From assembly GCA_022410635.1 (NCBI GenBank), contig JAJVDF010000297.1:900439-964438 (forward strand): a stretch of 64,000 nt of DNA, in the 5' to 3' direction. The position numbers and the translations under genes are program-made. Shown here piece by piece: positions 47,172-57,728 of the stretch (the first letter of the stretch is position 1; each line of letters starts with the position of its first letter). Source of the stretch: Tretioscincus oriximinensis (taxonomy: Eukaryota > Chordata > Lepidosauria > Squamata > Gymnophthalmidae). Under the pieces are notes generated by a model that did not search any database, had not been told where the DNA came from, and saw only the letters and a program-made list of their open reading frames with translations.

Positions 47172-47310
47172 GGCAGCATAAGAACATAAAAGTATCAAAG
47201 GAGTTTTGCTGAACCAGGCCAGAGTCCATCTAATCCAGGATCCTGGCTCACACAGTGGCCCATCAATTCTCAGCATCTCAAGTGAAAGACAAAGGTAAAA
47301 TCTTATCTTG
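47172..47310 (-). mobile_element. CR1 LINE 3' end, diverged
   Basis: AGCATAAGAACATAAAAGTA at the tail side, then GCTGAACCAGGCCAGAGTCC and CACACAGTGGCCCATCAATT. This is the minus-strand CR1 3' UTR. Confidence 0.82.
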
Positions 47311-48127
47311 CTCTCCACTCCTTGCAAGTAGCCTTTAAAAGCATCATGCAGGCCTATCGAACCTGGCGACAGAACACAGCAAAATGCCTTTTCTATTTTT
47401 CTCAAGTGCAAAAAGGATAAGCAATTACTGAACAGAAAAGAAAGACAAGATTTTTTCAAGCATTCATATCAGAATCATATGCTCTTAAAAAAGGAATGCA
47501 ATTTATCTTCTACAGAGGAAAAAGTTTGGCGATCCATGAAAAACGGATAGCAAGGCAGCCTCTTTTGTCTCCTGCTTGACCTTTCTTCATCAGTCTTAAT
47601 AGCAAATATCTAGCTATTGATTAGTTCATTTAAAATGCTACTAGAGTAAATGTCATTCCACTTCGGAGGGATGAAAGGAGTCAACAAAGAATCATTGCAC
47701 TAATTGTAATGTTGAAGAATTTGCAGATCACAAGGTTTAGGTGCAGAAAGCTAATGCAGCCAATTCCCTTGATGTGAAATCTAAGAAAAACCAAGGAGAA
47801 GAAAATGATGACCATCTTGATGACTTTCTGCTACTGGGAGGCTGCAGAATTTGTGTGCTTTTCTCCCCAAGTGTGCTTCTGTTGCAGAGTCTCCAACTGC
47901 ATNCTGAATCGATATGTATTCTCTGACAGCATCAGTCAGTCATAGATCATCATTTGCAAAACACTTTCCTTCTAATAAACTCTTCAGTTGGGAAAGCTGG
48001 AAACTGGTTAAGCATAAAGCACAACTCTGAACAAAATGCAGAACGCCAGGGATATTATCAAAATGCTAGCATCAATAGTTTGAACTGGGCATGGGGGTGA
48101 ATATGTAACTAGCACAGATCTTTCAGA
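47311..48127. other. Unassigned sequence
   Basis: No gene or repeat family was recognised. One n lies at 47903. Confidence 0.45.
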
Positions 48128-48240
48128 ACCAGTTTGATCTGCAGCTTCCAGACTGTTTCAAGTGTAGCCCCATAAAGAGTGTGTTAAAGTAGTCTAATCT
48201 GGATGGATGCATTACAATGAACAAATTATTCCTACCCAAC
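48128..48240 (-). mobile_element. L2-type LINE fragment
   Basis: GCAGCTTCCAGACTGTTTCA, CCCCATAAAGAGTGTGTTAA and AGTCTAATCTGGATGGATGC correspond to the L2 coding region at 51905-51980, read on the minus strand. Confidence 0.75.
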
Positions 48241-50929
48241 AAACCAGTTAGGATGGAAGTAGACAGTCCTAGCTAGTCCTGCCACATGTATTTAAAACGA
48301 CCCATTTCTTTTTCCTGGGACAACTACCCACATCAGAACGGAGTGCTCCTTAACTGTCTAGACACAGCAAAGGTAGTTCAGTCAGGGCCTCAAGGCAGTT
48401 AGACACCAAAACAGAAATGGAGAGTGGCTCCTCTGAGGTCCTAATAAAGGCACTTTTGTAATCATAGATAGGATGATAATTCAAAGTTGGTTAACTGCAC
48501 ATTATTTCTTCCCTAGCAAAATAAAACCAAGAGATTTATCTGTAGTTATGCTTCATTTATAAGCCTCAATTACTTAATAGACCAAAATAAGTAGCACTGT
48601 GAACCGAGAAGTGGGAGTTTATCCTCTCTTTAAGAATAAGGGTCCCATTCCCCAGACACACAAAAATGCCTTTTAAACAGTTGCCCCAAATATACAGCTC
48701 AAACCTACTTTATATTGCAGCCAAATCTGGTAACATCATTTAACTGTCAGGATTGCCCCGTGGGTAAGAAATCACAGTTCCTTTGCTTATGTAGCTACAG
48801 TATCTGTCCAATCTGGTTTAAGAAAGGAACAGACATTAAGAGTTTTTGGTTGCATTAAGGCAGTTTTACATATTGTGTGCTTATCATTGGAGCCTCAAAT
48901 ATGCCCCGAAGGTATCACTTTGACAGTAACTAACTGAACCTATGGAATATTGTTGGTTTTACTTATAAACAGAATATTTGGCACCCTGAACACAATTATT
49001 TATATCAGGCTCCACCTATAATGATTCAAACATTATACAAAATAGCTGCTTGAGAATGCAAAGTGGGAGCATTGTTAGAGGAGACACTGTGATATCTAGT
49101 ATTGGAAAATTACACTTTGGGGAATATTATCCACAAGCAATACATGAGCACATGTCTGGTTTAGTCTCTGGGGCAAAGCGGGAGACTAGCTATCCAGATT
49201 TTGCTCCAGGAAGTCACAGAAAGAAAGGGTTAAAGGAACTTTTGTCAAAACAATTCTGTGCTTCTTTGCTGACACAGATATTTATTCAGGGATCTGCTGA
49301 TGGTCACCAAAGCACTACTTAGTAGATTAGATTTTCAGAGTCTCGAGCCATTCTGTAAGGGTGAGAAACCTATTAAATCAGCCTGCTCTGAGAGGTCAAT
49401 GGATTCTGATAAATTCTTGAAGGATTGGGGGGATCTGGCTGGTATGGCATGGCTGGCACTCCTCTCAAAGTTCAGCTGCTGCCTGGACTTGAGATTACTA
49501 AGGCACTTAACACCTCCCACCCCATCACTCTCAAATAGTTCACTGGCCAGAGTGCTATTCTGCTCCATTTTATATGTTTCAGTTATAAGGAAAGAGGGAA
49601 AAAGATAGTTGGATCGGGTGGGTGGGTGAGAAGGAAGACCCAGTAGCAACTGAACACATGTTAGCACCATTACTGATAGATTCAGTACTGAGCATTCGGA
49701 TGCAGAATGTAGAGCAACTGAGCAATTAGGTCCAGGAAAAAAGGGAGTTGGAAGAGCATGTTGGCAGCTGTCCATACAATGGACATTAGAGTCTGGAAAG
49801 AAAAAATCTGCACCTTTTAAATTCCAGATCAGTGGGATTTTTGTCTCATTTATGGGGGTGTTTCTAAATCCATAGCAGGTGCCTGGACCATCCTACAGCT
49901 GTGAAAGGCTTCGGAGACCACTTTAAAGTAGTCTGTGGCTAGAGCATTTTTTGGGAATCATTCTATGTTATCCAACATAATTATTCCAAATGACGCAAAC
50001 ACATTCACACTCCAAGGCTGCTTCCACACAAGTTCTCACACTGGATTAGTAAGATAATCATGATGCTTCTGCCACACAGGGCAAGGAGGCTTCTGCTGTC
50101 CTCCTGGGACCCATGTGGGAAAAATCTCCTCTTTTGCAAAAAGGAGAGATTGTTGAAGTTTTCTGACAAAGGGAAGCTGCCTGGAGCCCTGGTGCCTGAG
50201 AAACCATTGCGGGACTTGGAATTCTACGAGAGGATGCCAGCCGGTTAGGACTGCAAAATTGCAACTGGCTGACATGTGCAGTATCATGTTCCCCTCCTTC
50301 ATGCAACTCCTGTCATCAACTCCATTAAGATTTTTGAGGCAATATGATCAGATACGAGTTACGTCGGTTTAGACAACATTTTGTTTTTTACCTTGGAGTA
50401 TGGAAGGGACCTAATTGAGGAAGAACAATTTTGGAATACTATTTTCCAGAACATTTGGAGGTAAAATAGACACCACTTTTAGAAAGGAAGGGTTGTTTTT
50501 ATCAACCCCATATCACTCACTGTAATCCTAAACCACAAAAGAATGGACCAGATGGTACAGTTGTTTATCCATAAAAGCCCCAGCAAGAAGACCTAGATGA
50601 ATCTAATAGGGATTTTTCTAATGTCAATTAATTGAAAGGTTCCAAGAAAGATTTTTGATGCCAAAAATCTAACCACAGGTTGAAGGTCTTTCTGCATTGG
50701 ATGTTCCTTTGAATGTGTTTGTTGCTGGGTACTATCAACAAGCCAACTCCTGGTTGACTACTGAGATACTGAAATAGGATTGTCATTGTCTCCTTCTAGG
50801 GAGAGGCTGGGAAATGAACCAGTGACCCTCTGCTTTGCAGCTTGCTTGCATTATCAGTGATCCACAATCTCTCCCGCCTCTGTATGCAGAGGACAGAATT
50901 GTTGCCAGTATTATAATTATTGTCAGCCT
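48241..50929. other. Mostly unique sequence, nothing certain
   Basis: No gene was recognised. Open frames at 49050-49775 on both strands overlap each other and show no domain. A tRNA-like minus-strand segment at about 50800-50875 (GGTTCATTTCCCAGCC with an upstream GCAAAGCAGAGGGTCACT) may be a SINE head remnant. Confidence 0.4.
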
Positions 50930-51190
50930 CCTTTCATTACATGGCACCTATGCCTGGAATGCTCCTTGCTCTGACATTCATGGGGTGCCTGCAGTCCAAT
51001 ATTCCAGGCACCTGTTAAAGATGCATATTTTCACCAGGGCCTTCCCACTGTAAACAGCTTCTCCTCTTTCATTGACTGTTTCTAATTATCTTTTTGTATA
51101 TACTTATTGTTTTCAACTGTTCTTCATGAAAACCAGTTCAGCGTTTTCATGTGGGAAGTGGTATCATAAATATTTGAAATAAGTAAATAA
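50930..51190 (+). mobile_element. L2-type LINE 3' end, diverged
   Basis: The frame at 50957-51053 reads YAWNAPCSD and KMHIFTRAFPL. These match the RLWN and HLFxxAF features of the L2 coding end. A 3' UTR and an AAATAAGTAAATAACG tail follow. Confidence 0.7.
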
Positions 51191-51374
51191 CGAAGAAGTG
51201 TATGGTATGATATTTACATTACATGCATGGATTCAAAACACATATTTCCAGAGACTGAGATGATAACATTCGGAGAAGAGAAAGAGGCATTTACTCGGAT
51301 GAATGTACAATTTTCCCACTTATTGTAAAAAATGAGACCTTAGTTTTGTTTTTGCAAACTGTTCCGTTTGGAAA

Positions 51375-52458
51375 ATATTTATTTATTTATTTACATTTTT
51401 ATACCACCCTATACCCGTAGGTCTCAGGGTGGTTAACAATAAAACCGTAATTTTAACACATTAAAAACAACCATATCTAAAAATGGGGAGGAGACAGTAA
51501 TTTTCTAGCTAAAGGTCAGGACAAAGAGGTGCGTCTTTAAGCGTTTTCTGAAAGTGCCTAGAGATGGTGATTGATGCACCTCGAGGTGGAGACGATTCCA
51601 TAGTCTGGGGGCTGCCACAGAGAAGGCCCTATTCCGGGTTCCCACCCTCTCTGCCACTGAGGGTGGTGGTACAGTCAGGAGGGCCTCCCCTGCAGATCTT
51701 AAGGCGCGTACAGGCTCGTATGGGAGAAGGCGTTCCTTTAGATATTTGGGGCCCAGGTTATGTAAGGCTTTAAAGGTTAGAGTTAATACCTTGAACTGGG
51801 CTCATTAGCAAATTGGCAGCCAGTGCAGTTCTTTCAGGACTGACGTGATGTTTGTGTCCAGCCAGCTGAACCTGCCAGCAGTCTAGTGACTGCATTCTGC
51901 ACCAGCTGCAGCTTCCGAACCATTTTCAAGGGCAGCCCCATATAGAGTGCATTACAATAGTCCATCCTAGAAGTAACCAGAGCATGGATTACTGTGGCCA
52001 GATCATCCTTGANCAGAAGTGGCCGCAACTGGCGGACTAAACGTAGCTGGAAGTAGGTGCTCCTGGTCACCGCCTCCACCTGATCTTCAAGTGTTAGCAA
52101 AGGATCCAGAAACACCCCTAGATTTTACACCCATCCCTTATAGGGCAATTCAACCCCATCCAGGACAGGGTGCCTACTTACTTCATAGACCTGGGATGCA
52201 GAGACACACAGCACCTCCGTTTTGTCTGGATCCAGCTTCAATTTATTGGCCCCCATCCACCCCATCACTGCCTTCAGGCACTTGTCAAGCACTTCAACCA
52301 CCTCTCCTGATTCAGATGAAACAGAGAGATAGAGCTGAGTGTCATTTGTGTATTGATGACACTTCACTCCAAATCTCTGGATGACTTCTCCCAGCAGCTT
52401 CAGATAGATGTTGCACAGCATGGGGAAGAGGATCGATCCCTGAGGAACTCCACAAGCT
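51375..52458 (-). mobile_element. L2-clade LINE, 3' third with mutated reverse-transcriptase motif
   Basis: Read right to left. GVPQGSILFPMLCNIYL (about 52445-52395) is the conserved reverse-transcriptase turn. QYTNDTQLYLS follows, where active elements have YADD, so a catalytic Asp is replaced by Asn. Then come KLKLDPDKTEVL, SRMDYCNALYMGLPL, KYLKERLLPYEPVRALRS, a PRLWNRLH segment and a LKTHLF segment. The 3' UTR ends in CCTGAGACCTACGGGTATAG and AAATAAATAAATAAATA. One n and a frame break lie between 52125 and 52115. The element is dead and 5' truncated. Confidence 0.92.
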
Positions 52459-52656
52459 AAAAATTGTATGATTTGAAGGCAATGGTCTTCATTGACAGAT
52501 GAATGTTTTGGGAGCCATTATGGCTCATTTGTGTTACATGTTGATGTGCTTAATGCCATGGCAGTGTTGCATGGCAGCTGGTTGCAACATTTTTTCTTCA
52601 CAGCCCTTTAAATAACTCTAAAACTGCTACTTATTTTGGCTACATGAATTCTAGTA

Positions 52657-53337
52657 CAGGTGAAATCACTTTATAACAAACTTCTAAGGTCAAAAAAACT
52701 GTGTATGTTATAATGAAGCTTTGTTATACTGAAACCAATGCAAAAAGTGACTTAAATAAGTTATCACTTTTGGATGCCAGGAATCATTCTAAAAACTATT
52801 TTTAAAATGTTTAAATACCAGAAACCATTGAAAACTGTATTTTTTAAACTTAAATTCCAGAATCCACCACAAGAACTACTTTCACTCTGTCCTCACTGAG
52901 CCTTCTTCTGGGCTGTACCTCAGAGCAATGGGGACAACCTAGATTCTTTCAGTCTTAGCATACTTGATGACTTGTCACCTTTTCTTGTAAACGGCTTTAC
53001 CTTACCACCTTGCATTTCCGCCATGGTAAATGTATTTACTTTTAACATCAAATTCTGAAGATTTAATCTTGCCATCATTGGTGGTTTGAAAATCTTTGTT
53101 GGCGCTTTAAAAACCTGACTCCATACTGAATGCCCCGAACCTCTTGCAGTTCAGTTTGTTATGACAGGGTCTTTCAGAATAGATATGGGTACAGTAATCA
53201 GTATGTTATACTGAAACTTTTCTTACAATGAGGTTCATTACAGCAGGGGCATTTTTATATTGTTATCAATGGTGCTTTGCCTGGACTTTATAATTTCGTT
53301 ATAAGGGGAGAGGTTCTTTGTAAAGAGCTTTCACCTG
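52657..53337. mobile_element. Tigger/pogo-like non-autonomous DNA transposon
   Basis: Terminal inverted repeats: CAGGTGAAATCACTTTATAA on the left and, inverted, CAGGTGAAAGCTCTTTACAA on the right, with similarity continuing about 30 bp. A TA dinucleotide sits directly outside each end (52655-52656, 53338-53339). Subterminal TTATAACGAA-like words recur inside. The 681-bp length with no transposase frame indicates a deletion derivative of the Tc1/mariner superfamily. Confidence 0.85.
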
Positions 53338-53339
53338 TA

Positions 53340-53814
53340 ATACTTTCAGTGAGAATGGTTGTTGCAGGAAATACATTTCTATTGGCAGGACAATGGATTG
53401 TCTGTTTAGAGACATGAACCCAGCAAAATCCAATGGGAGAGTTTTGTGAAGGAAGGACAATAGATTGCATTAAGCAAAGGAAAGTCTTATGACATTTCAA
53501 TTGTAAAAAGTGTGTAGACTAATAAAAATGGCAGTGTAAGTCCCTTACCGTGCAACAAAGGAAGCTGTCTGGGTATGACCTACAGTCTGTTGTGAATGTC
53601 TTATATTTGTGGAAAGAGCAAATATTAGATGCAAAGGTGTTTCTGTGAAACCTGGCAACCAACATACTCCTGACTAGTTGGCTCTTGTGTGACATGAGGT
53701 AAGTAGTGGGGAAGGCCTGAGAGGAGAAAAATGCCTTCTTCCTTAGGTTACACAGTGACTTTTCCTTCTCCCAGAGTTGCCACTATCCACTGATCTAATT
53801 TCAGCTTAAGGGAG
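53340..53814. other. Unassigned sequence
   Basis: No gene or repeat family was recognised between the DNA transposon and the SINE. Confidence 0.45.
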
Positions 53815-54074
53815 CCAGTTTGGTGTAGTGGTTAGAGTATTGGACTCGCATCTGGTAGTCTTCTGCTTTGATTCCCCACTCCTCCATGAAAGCCAGCTGG
53901 GTGACCTTGGGGCAGTCACAGTTCTTTGAACTCTCTCAGCCCCACTTACTTCAAAAGGTGTCTGTTGTGGAGAAAGCAACAAAAGCTATTTGCGCCACCT
54001 TATGGTTAGTCACCCTGAGACCTTTGGGTATAGGGTGTGATACAAGTACAAACAAACAAATAAACAAATAAATG
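53815..54074 (+). mobile_element. tRNA-derived SINE with L2-type tail, complete
   Basis: Head GGGAGCCAGTTTGGTGTAGT and GGTTAGAGTATTGGACTC (A box), then TTTGATTCCCC (B box). The body is AAAGCCAGCTGGGTGACCTT, CTCTCTCAGCCCCAC and GGTGTCTGTTGTGGAG. The end is CACCCTGAGACCTTTGGGTA and an AAACAAATAAATAAA-type tail. The head and body are of Sauria/Squam type and the end is of L2 type, so L2 was probably the mobilising LINE. It is the best copy of this structure in the window. Confidence 0.9.
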
Positions 54075-54115
54075 ATGTATTTCTTCATGGGCAACCTTCA
54101 TGTTGCTAGCTCCAG

Positions 54116-54418
54116 GCACGAATGGCTCAGCCACTACGGAGATGGTCCCTCATCTGGGAGATCAGATTTCAAAGCCTTGTGTCGGACATGGGGAGGGGTG
54201 AATACCCTCTACTAGCCTGTAGTGCTAGCCAACTCAGCTATTCGAAAGCAAGAATTGCTAGAACTTGCAACTCTTTGTAACTAGGTAAATGGGAACCACC
54301 ACAACCTGGTGGGGAAGATAGAATAAGAGTCTTTGGGTGAAAAATACCCTTGTAAGACGCTTTGAATTCCTTTGGGTGAGAAAAGCAGGGTATAAAAACC
54401 TAGTTCTTCTTCTTCTAA
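54116..54418 (+). mobile_element. SINE-like element with Bov-B-type tail
   Basis: An ATGGCTCAGCCACTACGGAG head-like segment, CAGATTTCAAAGCCTTGTGT, ACCCTCTACTAGCCTGTAGT and GCTAGCCAACTCAGCTATTC, then CTAGGTAAATGGGAACCACC. The end is GGTATAAAAACCTAGTTCTTCTTCTTC, listed here only by its parts GGTATAAAAACC and TTCTTCTTC. That end is the Sauria/Bov-B terminus. Confidence 0.65.
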
Positions 54419-54992
54419 TGTTTGAGCAGTTTGTAAAGGAAAAAAAGAGTCACCAAGGGATTCTTAGTAGTGATGACAAAACTTGCAAATGTGGACTTGG
54501 GTAGCACCTGGTTTCCCTCCACGTGGCTGCAGTTGGCACCCAGAAAGTCGGTGCCTTGTCAATAGGCCTCCAAAGTGGTTGTGAGAGGAGGCAGCACCCA
54601 GCTGCCTCCTCTGGTGCTCCATAGCCAGTGCTTCACAAGTTGGTGGCTTGCTAAGAGGCAACAGAACTGGTAGCATGGGAAGACACCTCCCAGCATCCCC
54701 TCCCCCCTCTGTCCTTGGCACAACTACAGCCAAGTCAATGCTCAGCAAACCGGTGGCTCACAAATTAGCAGAGGAAGGCATTATATGCCTTCCTCTGGGA
54801 GCTGTGATGGGAGAAAGATCCACTCACAATGGACCTTATATATAGAAAGATGCTGTGAGTGCTAAGTCTTCTAACTGATTCTGTTTTCCCCTCAAAAGTA
54901 AGGGCAGGGGCTCTGATTATCTGCTGCTACTTGACCTAGTGGGGGAAGTAAAGGCAAGTGGAGGAAATTCTGTATTGGAATGGAGCCAGATG
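54419..54992. other. Unassigned sequence
   Basis: No gene was recognised. The stretch 54480-54830 is less AT-rich than its surroundings and has open frames on both strands without domains. Confidence 0.45.
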
Positions 54993-55087
54993 AGGAACAT
55001 AGGAACCTAAGAAGCCACAGCCCATCTACCGCTTGTTCACCACTTTGACTCACACAATGACCTATCAATTCCTTCCAGGCATTTTCA
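54993..55087 (-). mobile_element. CR1 LINE 3' end, left part
   Basis: AGGAACATAGGAACCTAAGA (degraded octamers), AGCCACAGCCCATCTACCGC and CTCACACAATGACCTATCAA. The copy is interrupted at about 55088 by an L1 and resumes at 55988. Confidence 0.72.
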
Positions 55088-55989
55088 GGGTAATGATAAA
55101 GATAGAGAAATTCAAGGAGACCGAATATAAGATAATTACAAGATGGTACTGTACACCAGTCCAACTGTCTCATATAACTGGGGCCTCAACATCATGCTGG
55201 CATAACTGCTCTACAATGGGTACATACTTTCACATGTGGGCTCAATGTCCCGCAATTGTAACTTTTAAGACAATAATATTAAATGAGATAAAACTCATTA
55301 CAAATATAGACCNGGGTACATACTTTCACATGTGGGCTCAATGTCCCGCAATTGTAACTTTTAAGACAATAATATTAAATGAGATAAAACTCATTACAAA
55401 TATAGACCTCCCAGTGGATGACTTATTTTGGTTGACTGTAAGAATTTCTGTCCNNATACCAGATTANGAAACNTCTTATTTTATAAAAANNGCNGTCNGG
55501 GCNGCNCATTTAGTNGTAGCTAGGGGTTGGNAAGATAAGGCACAATGGTCTCTAAATCTTTGGTATGACTATTTAGGAGAATTTATGTTACAAGAGGCCA
55601 TCCGGGAAAAAAGGTTGTATTTACAAGGTTTTACCATAAATCATACCTGGAGAAATAACTGGAAAAGCTTAATAAATTTCGGTGTAAATAGACAAGATTC
55701 TATCATTAGGTACATTATACAGCTTATTTCCCAATTGCATATTATGTAAGGTTCTTTTAACTTGATTTCCTAGGTGGTGGTGGAGGGGAGGGATATTGGG
55801 TGGGGGGTGGGTACAAGATATATGGTAATGTGGAATGCATAACCATTGTATTATTATCTCTATGATAAATGTTCTTACAAATTTATATTGTACAATGTGA
55901 TTTGCGAAATATTGTACCAATCACTGCTATACCACTGTAATAACAACGTTACCAATAATAATAACAATAAAATATAATTGAAAAAAAAA
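55088..55989 (+). mobile_element. L1 LINE, ORF2 C-terminus, 3' UTR and A-rich end
   Basis: The open frame to 55749 reads ITRWYCTPVQLSHITGA, then CWHNCSTMGTYFHMWAQC, the Cys/His knuckle near the end of L1 ORF2, then LYLQGFTINHTWRNNW and a normal stop. The 3' UTR ends with AACAATAAAATATAATTG and A9 at 55981-55989. A 95-bp perfect duplication with an n (55218-55408) inserts 32 codons in frame, and many undetermined bases occur at 55454-55532. The copy is 5' truncated, with no reverse-transcriptase core. Confidence 0.88.
55218..55408. repeat. 95-bp perfect tandem duplication joined by a single n
   Basis: Bases 55218-55312 are repeated exactly at 55314-55408, with one n at 55313. It has the same signature as 5733-5895 and is probably an unmerged contig overlap. 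Confidence 0.93.
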
Positions 55990-56035
55990 CTCTCTGCAAA
56001 TGGCCTTTTGATGCATCCTGCTTACCTAACAGGAA
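55988..56035 (-). mobile_element. CR1 LINE 3' end, right part
   Basis: AACTCTCTGCAAATGGCCTT and CATCCTGCTTAC match the CR1 3' UTR segment (GACTCCCTGCAAATGG then GTCCTGCCTGTTG) that should follow the left part at 54993-55087. Confidence 0.5.
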
Positions 56036-56127
56036 ACTTTAAGAGGAATTGCAGGTACCACCGTTTGCCAACTCCATTCATTCATTTGTTTTTCTCTTTC
56101 ATAATCTCTGAGAGAGAGAGAGAGAAG

Positions 56128-56270
56128 ATGAACACCGGTACTTACCTGAGGTGGTGTTCAAGAGGACGGAGAGGGAAGGGATGTCAGACAGTGGGTTAAT
56201 CCTGCAGGGGACCTGATGGATTAACCCACTGTCTGACATCCCTTCCCGGTTCCGTCCTCTGTGAACAAGC
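56128..56270. repeat. Foldback sequence with a consensus splice donor in its flank
   Basis: The arms at 56154-56202 and 56218-56266 pair almost completely around a 15-base loop (GGATGTCAGACAGTGGGTTA against its complement). To the left lies a small hairpin, GAACACC and GGTGTTC (about 56130-56159), whose loop contains TACTTACCTG. On the minus strand this is CAGGTAAGTA, a perfect 5' splice-site consensus. No exon can be supported next to it. An unnamed inverted-repeat transposon is the likeliest origin. Confidence 0.75.
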
Positions 56271-56275
56271 ATGGG

Positions 56276-57284
56276 CTATATAAATTCATGAAAGAATTAA
56301 GTCCACAGGGATATGAAGAATAAAAATGTACATAATATACATTTTGTGTATTTTCATAAATGTGTCTCACGAGACCACAGAGTGGCTGCTGAACCTCCTA
56401 GGCATCATTGGTAGGATGTTTTTTTCCCTACCCAGCCTGCTGGTAAAGTGTCTCACTGGGATAGAAACAGATTGAAATCACTGACACTGTTTCCATACAT
56501 ATTGTTCCACAATACATTTGGGCTATGCTGTCCTAAGCCAAAGAATCAATTGTAAGTTGGTCTTTGGGGAAGAGGAAGGCAGAGGTCCTTCTTTTAATTC
56601 AATACCTCATTCCAGCCAACAGAAAGGATTACATTGTAATGGTCTCCTCGTTTTACAGCTACTGCTCTCCTTGGGGTATGGCAGGATGACAGATAGAGAA
56701 GATGACACTGCTGTCATCTCTGAGTCCTTTTGGCTTCCAGAGCTGTAAATCTGATGTTTGCTGCAAACTGAAAAACTCAGTTTAGTGAAAGGCAAAACAA
56801 AGTACCTTGCTTTTCATCCATCTTCTTTTCAGGACTACAACCAATCAATAAACCCTTCTTTTTCGTGTGTGTCTGGCTGGGAGAGGAGGAAAAATAATAA
56901 TAATAGGAAGACGAGAAATTAGCCCGGTTCGTGAAGTGTGATCTACGATTCCAAATGAAACCAAGAAAAAGAAAGAGGAGTAGGTGACAATGATGGGTTT
57001 GTAACCTAATTTTATATATGAGTTTCAGCAATACATTACTTTGGATGTTGCAATATTACCCTGATAGCATCTACCATATTACAAAGCATCAATGAAATGT
57101 TGCTCTTTTGTGTTATTTGGGAGAGGGGTGCCTGTGAATAGAATTTTTAACCCTTGCTGTTCTATTGGATGATTTCCAGCTGCTCATGATGCCTTGTTAA
57201 GATTGTGTGGTTGTTTGGGGAGGTACTATTGAGGATACACCCAGACACATGCCTTCATAGTGGTGATAATGACCATCATCATGA
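56276..57284. other. Unassigned sequence
   Basis: No gene or repeat family was recognised. Confidence 0.45.
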
Positions 57285-57345
57285 ACACGCTGCTTTGAGT
57301 CCCTTTGAAAGGCGAGAAAAGCGGGGTATAAGAACCCAGTTCTTC
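57285..57345 (+). mobile_element. Sauria SINE 3' terminus
   Basis: GCTGCTTTGAGTCCCTTTGA, GAAAAGCGGGGTATAAGAAC and CCAGTTCTTCTTCTTC are the Bov-B-derived end of Sauria SINEs. The head and body are not recognisable upstream. Confidence 0.8.
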
Positions 57346-57592
57346 TTCTTCTTTGTCTTCTTTGTCTTCTTTGTCTTCTTTGTCTTCTTCGTCTTCTTCG
57401 TCTTCGTCTTCGTCTTCTTCATCTTCTTCGTCTTCGTCTTCTTCTTTGTCTTCTTCTTCGTCTTCTTCTTTGTCTTCTTCTTCATCTTCTTCATCTTCTT
57501 CTTCTTCATCATCGTCGTTGTCTTCATCATCATCTTCTTCGTCGTCATCATCATTTTCATCTTCTTCTTCTTCATCATCATCTTCTTCGTAA
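57339..57592 (+). repeat. TTC/GTC/ATC trinucleotide repeat grown from a SINE tail
   Basis: About 250 bp of TTC units interspersed with GTC, ATC and TTTGTC, starting exactly at the TTC tail of the SINE. The strand is almost purely pyrimidine for long stretches. The poly-Ser and poly-Lys frames it creates are artefacts. Confidence 0.95.
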
Positions 57593-57593
57593 C

Positions 57594-57728
57594 TTAAGAG
57601 AAGCCCTTCTGAATCAGACCAGAGCTCATCTAGTCCAGCATTCTATCTCATACAGAGGCTACCAATTACACCTAGGCAATCTGAAGTTGAAGAAGACAAA
57701 ATTGTCACTTGTTCACAGTTCCCAGAAA
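57594..57728 (-). mobile_element. CR1 LINE 3' end, tail lost
   Basis: CTTCTGAATCAGACCAGAGC, TCATCTAGTCCAGCATTCTA and CATACAGAGGCTACCAATTA follow the minus-strand CR1 3' UTR. Confidence 0.82.

Noticed and set aside
53815..53900. tRNA gene
   Set aside because: The A and B boxes belong to a SINE head. The acceptor stem does not pair, and the sequence continues into the SINE body.
55033..55749. 238-codon frame as a cellular gene
   Set aside because: The sequence is the C-terminus of L1 ORF2, with a duplicated segment that is probably an assembly fault.
57205..57597. Poly-Phe, poly-Ser and poly-Lys frames
   Set aside because: Translations of the trinucleotide repeat on both strands.
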